Shown here: piece after piece, positions 6,468-6,972 of the stretch
Layout: each line of letters opens with the position of its first letter
Numbering within the stretch: position 1 is the stretch's first letter
NCBI GenBank assembly: GCA_007129985.1
Contig: SKUL01000148.1
Coordinates: forward strand, 1-6,972
DNA from: Flavobacteriales bacterium
GTDB lineage: Bacteria; Bacteroidota; Bacteroidia; Flavobacteriales_D; SKUL01
DNA: 6,972 nt
Reading direction: 5' to 3'
Position numbers and translations under genes: made by a program
Notes under the pieces: generated by a model
Database searches by the model: none
What the model was told of the DNA's origin: nothing
What the model saw: the letters and a program-made list of their open reading frames with translations, nothing else

Positions 6468-6633
6468 GACCCACAGAAGCAACGGTAGAACCGATTGCTT
6501 CTTCGATGAAGAGAATTTCACTTTTCAGTCAAAATCTTTGTTTGACAGTTAGAACCAGTTCGCTGAAAAGTGGATTCTCTATATCGGGGTTATCTCAACT
6601 AATGCGCCCGGTTCGGTGCTTGATGCACCTCCT
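6468..6633 (-). repeat. Structured multi-hairpin repeat, copy B
   Basis: Read on the minus strand: AGGAGG (6633-6628); hairpin 1, GGTGC-ATCAA-GCACC (6629-6615), then GAAC as in copy A; the 25-nt linker at 6605-6581 (one difference from copy A); hairpin 2 at 6580-6510 (AGAGAATCCACTTTTCAG against CTGAAAAGTG...TTCTCT, with a longer loop than A); spacer TCATCGA; hairpin 3 at 6502-6475 (AGAAGCAA pairs with TTGCTTCT, CGGT with ACCG, loop TCT). Stems 1 and 3 differ from copy A on both sides while staying paired, which argues for selection on structure. Unlike copy A, this copy is joined to the long hairpin at 6415-6463 and to the tRNA-Leu 3' fragment and terminator, and its first hairpin overlaps the distal end of direct repeat unit 2. 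Confidence 0.75.
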
Positions 6634-6748
6634 GACTCATAAGTTTCGCTAAACCTCTCGTCCAGTCCGCGTAGATTCAGGTAAACAAAAAACGCCTGCC
6701 TCGTTTGAAGCAAGCGTTTCTATTTAACAAAGTGCCCAGGACTGGACT
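6623..6748 (-). repeat. Direct repeat unit 2: 3' end of the intact tRNA-Leu with terminator and trailer
   Basis: This is the 336-bp-distant partner of 6287-6412. It comprises the 3' 16 nt of the complete tRNA-Leu, the spacer TTTGTTAAATAG, the terminator and the trailer up to the start of hairpin 1 of structured repeat B. Both units also carry GTCCAGTCC (6660-6668 here, 6324-6332 in unit 1), which is complementary to GGACTGGAC inside the antisense of the tRNA 3' end. Confidence 0.9.
6686..6719 (-). terminator. Rho-independent terminator of tRNA-Leu
   Basis: Minus strand: AAACGCTTGCTTC (6719-6707), loop AAAC, GAGGCAGGCGTTT (6702-6690), then TTTTG. Thirteen pairs including G-T wobbles, followed by a T run, 13 nt beyond the end of the tRNA. 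This is a textbook intrinsic terminator for the single-tRNA transcript. Confidence 0.85.
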
Positions 6749-6814
6749 CGAACCAGCACGCCTTGCAGCACTGCCGCCTGAAGACAGCGTGTCTACCAAT
6801 TTCACCACCTGGGC
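6733..6814 (-). tRNA. tRNA-Leu (anticodon CAG)
   Basis: 82 nt folding as a class II tRNA. The acceptor GCCCAGG/CCTGGGC is perfect with discriminator A. The D arm is GTG/CAC with loop AAATTGGTAGA. The anticodon stem is CTGTC/GGCAG with loop TTCAGGC, putting CAG at 6780-6778, which reads CUG. A 13-nt variable arm (TGCTGCAAGGCGT) suits leucine. The T arm is GCTGG-TTCGAGT-CCAGT. CCA is not encoded (CTT follows the discriminator), so it must be added by the CCA-adding enzyme. Nothing looks damaged, so this copy should be functional. Fragments of the same tRNA lie on both sides (6397-6412 and 6955-6972). I could not identify a confident promoter in 6815-6862. Confidence 0.95.
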
Positions 6815-6863
6815 AATAACAGTACAAAAGAACGATTTCAATCGAAGTTTACCCTGTGTCGAC

Positions 6864-6906
6864 TCCCGCAAAAACAGAAATCTCTGATTTCATCTTTTTG
6901 CGAGGA
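6864..6906. other. Long hairpin between tRNA-Leu and its 5' fragment
   Basis: TCC-CGCAAAAA (6864-6874) pairs with TTTTTGCG-A-GGA (6895-6906) with one bulged A. Inside, GAAATC (6877-6882) pairs with GATTTC (6886-6891) around TCT. It directly abuts the next hairpin. On the plus strand the T-run lies inside the stem, so it does not look like a normal terminator. Confidence 0.6.
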
Positions 6907-6954
6907 CCCCGAGCTTCAAGCGATGCCATTAAGCAGCGCGAAGATGTCTCGGGG
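6907..6954. other. Hairpin abutting the tRNA-Leu 5' fragment
   Basis: CCCCGAG (6907-6913) pairs with CTCGGGG (6948-6954); inside, CTTC pairs with GAAG and GCG with CGC around a 14-nt loop (6923-6936). Its last base touches the first base homologous to tRNA-Leu (6955), so the hairpin marks the exact break in the tRNA sequence. Confidence 0.6.
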
Positions 6955-6972
6955 CAATTTCACCACCTGGGC
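6955..6972 (-). pseudogene. tRNA-Leu 5' fragment (18 nt) at the window edge
   Basis: On the minus strand GCCCAGGTGGTGAAATTG is identical to the first 18 nt of the complete tRNA (6814-6797): acceptor 5' strand, the two linker bases, D-stem 5' strand and six D-loop bases. Homology stops where the 6907-6954 hairpin begins. The window ends exactly at the tRNA's first base, so what precedes it cannot be seen. Confidence 0.85.

Noticed and set aside
6422..6887. Open frames across the tRNA-Leu region
   Set aside because: They run through the tRNA, terminator and hairpin repeats and are chance frames.
6397..6972. tmRNA or permuted tRNA made of the 5' and 3' fragments
   Set aside because: The fragments are those of tRNA-Leu, the middle contains a full tRNA and an intrinsic terminator, and there is no alanine identity pair or tag-peptide frame.

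Overview
The window looks like a chromosomal segment of a Bacteroidota bacterium, probably from the Flavobacteriia/Sphingobacteriia side. Two of the proteins have a signal peptide and a C-terminal 'YPNP' type A sorting domain of the type IX secretion system (T9SS), which is confined to that phylum. Starts lack Shine-Dalgarno sequences and sit in A-rich leaders, as is usual there. Genes are sparse and separated by long repeat-bearing intergenic stretches. The exact genus cannot be read from the sequence.

Layout. 1-398: 3' part of a small multi-pass membrane protein whose frame is open to the left edge. 426-462: strong hairpin. 626-2485: large secreted T9SS protein with degenerate beta-propeller-like repeats. 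2528-2667: first copy of a ~140 bp palindromic-ended repeat. 2814-3012: decayed, frameshifted IS1595-type transposase N-terminus on the minus strand. 3125-4552 (minus): membrane-anchored zincin of the MtfA (M90) type with an extra C-terminal membrane region. 4585-4732: structured repeat, copy A. 4875-5816: second, smaller T9SS cargo protein. 5884-6093: small two-helix membrane protein, followed within a few bases by the second copy of the palindromic-ended repeat (6099-6240).

The last 700 bases (6270-6972) are the most unusual part. A complete tRNA-Leu(CAG) on the minus strand (6733-6814) has a strong terminator (6686-6719). The last 16 nt of the tRNA plus about 110 bp downstream, including the terminator, are directly duplicated 336 bp away (6287-6412 versus 6623-6748). 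The first 18 nt of the same tRNA recur at the extreme right edge (6955-6972). Large hairpins fill the gaps between these tRNA pieces, and one block (6468-6633, minus strand) is a second copy of the structured element at 4585-4732.

The two copies of that element keep a 25-nt linker with one difference while the stems of hairpins 1 and 3 change on both strands so that pairing is kept. This is the best candidate for an undescribed element: a multi-hairpin RNA or single-stranded-DNA repeat, one copy of which is tied to a tRNA-Leu locus. No defence system, CRISPR array or complete mobile element is visible. The genes do not form an obvious pathway: the two T9SS cargo proteins and the peptidase are separate transcription units.
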